A stretch of 8,009 nucleotides of DNA from positions 1 through 8,009 of the forward strand of contig JAEURE010000112.1 in assembly GCA_016789485.1 (NCBI GenBank), read 5' to 3'. This document shows, in pieces, positions 4,522 to 8,009 of the stretch. Below the pieces are notes generated by a model, which saw only the letters and a list, made by a program, of their open reading frames with translations, had not been told where the DNA came from and did not search any database. This DNA comes from Anaerolineales bacterium. GTDB taxonomy: Bacteria > Chloroflexota > Anaerolineae > Anaerolineales > Villigracilaceae. The position numbers were made by a program, and so were the translations under genes. Position 1 is the stretch's first letter. Each line of letters opens with the position of its first letter.

Positions 4522-6816
4522 TTACTTCTTCTTTGCAGCCTTCTTTTCCACAACTTTCTCTACGCGTCCCATGGCATCCATCACCGCCACAGAAGCGATC
4601 TGTACAATGGCATTCACATCGTCACCCGTTTGCAGCACATGGACAGGCGCGCCCACGCCGAGCAAGATCGGTCCAATGGCTTTGGCATTACCCAAACGAG
4701 CCAGCAGTTTATAGGCGATATTCGCCGATTCCAACGACGGGAACACAAGCACATTCGCATCCTTCACCGCGCTGAACGGATAGCGTTCTTCCGCGATCTC
4801 GGGAACCACGGCAGTATCGGCTTGCATTTCACCGTCCACATGCAGGTCAGGTCGGCGTTCTTTGACTAAAGCCACAGCCTTGCGGACCTTGTCCGAGAGC
4901 GGGTGTGGAGTGGAGCCAAAATTCGAGAAGGAAAGGAAAGCCACATGCGGGTCAATTTCCAGTTTCACGGCGTAATCGGCTGCAAGGGTGGCTATCTCCG
5001 CAAGATCTTCAGCGGTTGGATCAATATTCACAGTCGCATCCGTGAAAAGGAAGACCTTATCTTCCACGATCATGATGTACACGCCTGCTGCGCGCGTTGC
5101 ACCCGGGGCGGTGTGGTGGATCTGCAAAGCAGGACGAATCACTTCAGGATAATCATAGGTCAAGCCTGAAACGAAGGCATCCGCATCCCCCATCTTCACC
5201 ATCAGCGAACCGAAGATATTGGGATCTTGGATTTTCTTTGTCGCATCGCTGGCCATGACACCCTTGCGCTGGCGGATTTCATAGAAGGATTTAGCATAGG
5301 CTTCCAGCCTGTCAAATTTGCTGGGATCAACGATCTCAGGTTTATATTCCAACCCAAGATTCTTGAGATGGCCTTCGATCACATCTTTACGCCCGATCAA
5401 CACAGGGGTGGCAATGCCTTCATCCTGAATTTGATACGCGGCGCGGATGATCTTCTGCTCTTCACCTTCCGCAAACACCACGCGCTTCGTCCCACCCGAC
5501 GAACGAGCCTTGTTCTGGAAGAAGTAGCGAATGCGCTCGCCCTTCCCCTGACGGTACGCAAGTTGCTCCTTGTATTCATCGATGTCAATGGTCTTGCGAG
5601 CCATGCCGGTCTTCATTCCCATTTCAGCTACGGCAGGCGCTTCCCACAAGAGCACACGCGGATCAAGCGGCTTGGGGATGATGTACTCGCGCCCAAACTT
5701 GATGCTCTCGCCGCCATACGCGCGGATGACTGAATCTGGCACATCTTCTTTTGCCAACGCTGCCAGCGCTTTCGACGCCGCGAATTTCATCTCTTCGTTG
5801 ATCTGCTTTGCGCGCACATCCAACGCGCCGCGGAAGATAAACGGGAAGCCAAGCACGTTATTGACTTGATTGACATAATCCGAGCGGCCTGTCGCGATGA
5901 TTACATCTTTGCGCGCTTCTCTTGCAAGCTCAGGTTTAATTTCCGGGTCAGGATTCGCCATCGCGAAGATGATCGGGTCTTTTGCCATCAACTTGACCAT
6001 CTCAGGCGTCATCACGTTTGCAACGGACAAGCCGTAGAACACGTCTGCGCCGCGCAGGGCATCGGTCAAAGTGCGGGCATCGGTCTCAACAAGGAAGCGT
6101 TCCTTGTATTTATTCATGCCCTCAGTGCGGCCCTTGTACACCACGCCTTTGCTGTCACACAGCATGATGTTCTCACGCTTCACACCCCAACGGATCGCCA
6201 ATTCCGCGCACGAGATCGCCGAGGCGCCCGCACCTGAAATCACCAGTCGAATCTCTTCATGCTTCTTCCCGACGATCTCCAGTGCGTTTGCCAGGCCGGC
6301 GGATGAAATGATCGCCGTGCCGTGCTGGTCATCGTGAAAGACCGGAATGTTCAACATCTTCTTCAATTCTTCTTCAATGTAGAAACATTCAGGGGCTTTA
6401 ATGTCTTCGAGATTGATCCCGCCAAACGTGGGAGAGATCGCCGCAACGACCTTGATAATTTCGTCCGGGTCGTGAGAATTCAGTTCAATGTCAAAAACGT
6501 CAATATCCGCAAATTTCTTAAATAGAACGCCCTTGCCTTCCATAACGGGCTTGCTTGCCAAAGCGCCACGGTCGCCAAGTCCTAAAATTGCCGTGCCGTT
6601 GGAAACCACTGCCACCAGATTGCCTTTCGAGGTGTACTCATAGGCGTCATCGGGGTTTTTTTCGATCTCCAAAACAGGCTCCGCCACGCCCGGGGAATAA
6701 GCCAGACTCAGGTCTCTCTGCGTATCCATCGGCTTGGTAGGAACAATTGCAATTTTGCCGGGCTTGCCTTTTAGGCGGTGATATTCAAGTGCATCTTCGC
6801 GTGTAATTTTAGCCAT
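4522..6816 (-). CDS. maeB: NAD(P)-dependent malic enzyme with C-terminal phosphotransacetylase-like domain (MaeB type)
   Basis: Catalyses oxidative decarboxylation of malate to pyruvate and CO2 with NAD(P)+; cytoplasmic, normally a hexamer or larger oligomer. The 764 residues match the usual MaeB length. The malic N-domain (about 15-155) carries [12 protein letters not shown] (36-47, catalytic Tyr40) and [10 protein letters not shown] (87-96, general-base Lys). The metal and NAD region has [10 protein letters not shown] and HDDQHGTAI (161-169, metal-binding Asp). The Rossmann motif is GAGASA (195-200). MANPDPEI (286-293), [17 protein letters not shown] (310-326) and IPKPLDPR (380-387) are typical. 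The PTA-like domain (about 430-750) includes [20 protein letters not shown] (631-635) and [10 protein letters not shown] (661-670); in MaeB it usually binds acetyl-CoA as an allosteric effector rather than acting as an enzyme. The C-terminus ends in a Lys-rich tail. The start ATG has GGAGG 4 nt upstream. Cofactor choice (NADP by family habit) is inferred. Confidence 0.96.
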   Translation of the reverse strand: MAKITREDALEYHRLKGKPGKIAIVPTKPMDTQRDLSLAYSPGVAEPVLEIEKNPDDAYEYTSKGNLVAVVSNGTAILGLGDRGALASKPVMEGKGVLFKKFADIDVFDIELNSHDPDEIIKVVAAISPTFGGINLEDIKAPECFYIEEELKKMLNIPVFHDDQHGTAIISSAGLANALEIVGKKHEEIRLVISGAGASAISCAELAIRWGVKRENIMLCDSKGVVYKGRTEGMNKYKERFLVETDARTLTDALRGADVFYGLSVANVMTPEMVKLMAKDPIIFAMANPDPEIKPELAREARKDVIIATGRSDYVNQVNNVLGFPFIFRGALDVRAKQINEEMKFAASKALAALAKEDVPDSVIRAYGGESIKFGREYIIPKPLDPRVLLWEAPAVAEMGMKTGMARKTIDIDEYKEQLAYRQGKGERIRYFFQNKARSSGGTKRVVFAEGEEQKIIRAAYQIQDEGIATPVLIGRKDVIEGHLKNLGLEYKPEIVDPSKFDRLEAYAKSFYEIRQRKGVMASDATKKIQDPNIFGSLMVKMGDADAFVSGLTYDYPEVIRPALQIHHTAPGATRAAGVYIMIVEDKVFLFTDATVNIDPTAEDLAEIATLAADYAVKLEIDPHVAFLSFSNFGSTPHPLSDKVRKAVALVKERRPDLHVDGEMQADTAVVPEIAEERYPFSAVKDANVLVFPSLESANIAYKLLARLGNAKAIGPILLGVGAPVHVLQTGDDVNAIVQIASVAVMDAMGRVEKVVEKKAAKKK

Positions 6817-6830
6817 AGTGCCTCCAGTGA

Positions 6831-6846
6831 TTTGATGACCATCAAA
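6831..6846 (-). promoter_or_regulatory. Palindrome upstream of maeB, possible operator
   Basis: TTTGATG-AC-CATCAAA has perfect 7-bp arms around a 2-bp centre. It starts 15 bp upstream of the maeB ATG, just beyond the ribosome site, and downstream of the candidate promoter. The tight symmetry suits a dimeric repressor or a short mRNA structure. I do not recognise the regulator. Confidence 0.4.
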
Positions 6847-6874
6847 GAATTTCGAGCAGGACAGTCCCTTGCAA

Positions 6875-6883
6875 ATTATCGCA
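6875..6883 (-). promoter_or_regulatory. Candidate extended -10 promoter for maeB
   Basis: On the minus strand TGCGATAAT combines a TGn extension with GATAAT, one mismatch from the -10 consensus. It would start transcription near 6868, about 50 nt upstream of the maeB ATG. The -35 region is poor, which is tolerated with an extended -10. The rest of the 173-bp gap (6817-6989) shows only the palindrome, an imperfect inverted repeat near 6922-6943 and the preceding gene's terminator. Confidence 0.4.
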
Positions 6884-6967
6884 TGACTTGCCTAAAGAAA
6901 ATAGTTCCTTTTGTCACGATTTTTGGGCGCTACCTGCCAAACCATATATATTCTTACCCCAATCAGG

Positions 6968-6990
6968 AAAAAAGTTCCGGCAAAGAACCT
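6968..6990 (-). terminator. Probable intrinsic terminator after the aminotransferase gene
   Basis: On the minus strand AGGTTC (6990-6985) pairs with GAACTT (6977-6972) through 6 bp including one G:U, around a 7-nt loop. A run of six Ts (6973-6968) follows, two of them within the stem. It begins at the last base of the stop codon. The stem is short, so efficiency is uncertain. Confidence 0.55.
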
Positions 6991-8009
6991 CAACCACCGT
7001 GAAGAAAGTCTTCTACCACCCGACAGACGAGCCGTACTTTCTCCTCCTCCAGTTCTGGGTACATGGGCAGGGACAATACCTCACGCGAGGCGGTTTCCGT
7101 AATAGGGAAACTACCTTCGTGAAAACCCAAAGTGGCATAAGCAGGTTGAAGATGAATTGGAACAGGATAGTGGACCAAAGAATGAATTCCCCGTTCCTTC
7201 AAAAACGCTCGCAGAGCATCCCGCCGCGGATGCCGAATCACAAATTGATGAAAGACATGCTGAGAATCTTCAGGCTGCTCCGGGAGTGTCACCCCTATGC
7301 CTGCCAACAGCCCATAATATAAACTGGCCAGTTTCCTGCGGCTGTCGTTCCAAAAATCCAAATACATCAACTTTAACCTCAAGATTCCTGCCTGCAATTC
7401 GTCAAGGCGGCTGTTGATGCCCCTCACCGAACTGACATAATGTTCCTTCCAGCCATACTGACGCAAAATCCGCACTTTTTCAGCCAAGTCAGGATTATTG
7501 GTAACCACTGCTCCCCCATCTCCAAACGCGCCAAGATTCTTGGTTGGGTAAAAACTAAACGCAGCAATATCTCCCAATGAACCGACCTTACGACCCCGAT
7601 ACAAGGCGCCGTGCGCCTGCGAACAATCTTCCAGAACAAACAAATTTTTCTCGCGTGCAAATTGAAGGATCGGATTCATATCCGCCGCACAGCCGTATAA
7701 ATGAACAGGAATAATGGCGCGAGTCCGCGAGGTGAATGCCTGAGCAAGCAGATCGGGATTCAGGGCATAGCGAGCGAGTTCGATATCTACAAGAATTGGA
7801 TGAGCACCAGTCGCCTCAACCGCGCTGATAGTTGCCACTGCGGTATGAGCAGGGACAATCACCTCATCGTTCTCACCAATTCCGCAAGCCAGCAAAGCCA
7901 GCTGCAAGGCTTCCGTGCCAGAAGCAACACCACTCGCATAGAAGACCCCGCAATATTCGGCAAACTCCTTTTCAAATGCTGCAACTTCAGCGCCCAGAAT
8001 AAATGAACC
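6990..8009 (-). CDS. DegT/DnrJ/EryC1/StrS family sugar aminotransferase (partial, N-terminus off window)
   Basis: PLP-dependent aminotransferase of the family that puts an amino group on nucleotide-linked keto sugars for O-antigen, glycan or secondary-metabolite synthesis. The visible 339 residues run from the right edge ([20 protein letters not shown]) to the stop; only about 30 N-terminal residues should be missing. Family landmarks, numbered in the visible part, are [15 protein letters not shown] (3-17), [13 protein letters not shown] (29-41), EDCSQAHGA (127-135, with the Asp that pairs with the PLP ring nitrogen) and [16 protein letters not shown] (152-167, Lys157 being the Schiff-base lysine). 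The later [19 protein letters not shown] and [13 protein letters not shown] segments also fit. An apparent 305-residue reading from 7907 begins inside this conserved region, at a TTG, and is not the true start. Substrate cannot be read; dTDP-3-keto or 4-keto sugars are typical. Its neighbours to the right are outside the window. Confidence 0.94.
   Translation of the reverse strand, partial: GSFILGAEVAAFEKEFAEYCGVFYASGVASGTEALQLALLACGIGENDEVIVPAHTAVATISAVEATGAHPILVDIELARYALNPDLLAQAFTSRTRAIIPVHLYGCAADMNPILQFAREKNLFVLEDCSQAHGALYRGRKVGSLGDIAAFSFYPTKNLGAFGDGGAVVTNNPDLAEKVRILRQYGWKEHYVSSVRGINSRLDELQAGILRLKLMYLDFWNDSRRKLASLYYGLLAGIGVTLPEQPEDSQHVFHQFVIRHPRRDALRAFLKERGIHSLVHYPVPIHLQPAYATLGFHEGSFPITETASREVLSLPMYPELEEEKVRLVCRVVEDFLHGG

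Noticed and set aside
4303..4869. A 188-residue plus-strand ORF over the MFS start, terminator and maeB end
   Set aside because: It crosses two clear genes and a terminator hairpin on the other strand, and its translation is low-complexity shadow sequence.
1..8009. A defence system, prophage or transposon
   Set aside because: No integrase, transposase, nuclease, toxin-antitoxin pair or terminal repeats were seen. All long genes are housekeeping, transport or sugar metabolism.

Overview
This window looks like part of a bacterial chromosome, most likely from the Chloroflexota (Anaerolineae-like). That assignment is inferred from the gene mix: an F420-type deazaflavin oxidoreductase, a tryptophanyl-tRNA synthetase with a cysteine motif of the iron-sulfur type, an FmdB zinc ribbon, a MaeB malic enzyme with a PTA-like tail, and a selenoprotein. 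No marker gene settles it. Genes are closely packed, have recognisable Shine-Dalgarno sites and are separated by hairpin terminators. I see no insertion sequence, phage gene, CRISPR array, tRNA or rRNA.

Left block (1-1950, minus strand, read right to left): a SelW-like selenoprotein gene with an in-frame TGA, then trpS, dtd (D-aminoacyl-tRNA deacylase) and the start of a Ddn-like deazaflavin oxidoreductase that runs off the left edge. selW and trpS are 10 nt apart, and dtd and the Ddn-like gene overlap by ATGA. A hairpin lies between trpS and dtd. The SelW gene is the main discovery. A plain ORF scan gives only an unexplained 61-residue fragment. Reading the TGA as selenocysteine gives a complete 79-residue protein with a C-A-V-U redox motif and a strong ribosome site at the upstream ATG.

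Middle (1951-3169): a divergent promoter region of 167 bp, with a good plus-strand sigma-70-type promoter and a large 5'-UTR hairpin, leads into an FmdB-family zinc-ribbon gene. A hairpin separates this from a glutamine-rich protein of unknown function with DUF937-like character.

Right block (3185-8009, minus strand): a strong bidirectional terminator closes the convergent pair. Then, read leftwards from the right edge, come a DegT/DnrJ/EryC1/StrS sugar aminotransferase (N-terminus off the window), a MaeB-type malic enzyme and a 12-TM MFS transporter. Each is followed by its own hairpin terminator, so these are probably three separate units.

Functionally the left block combines translation (charging tRNA-Trp, clearing D-aminoacyl-tRNA) with thiol/selenol and F420 redox proteins. 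The right block holds central carbon metabolism, transport and cell-surface or nucleotide-sugar synthesis.
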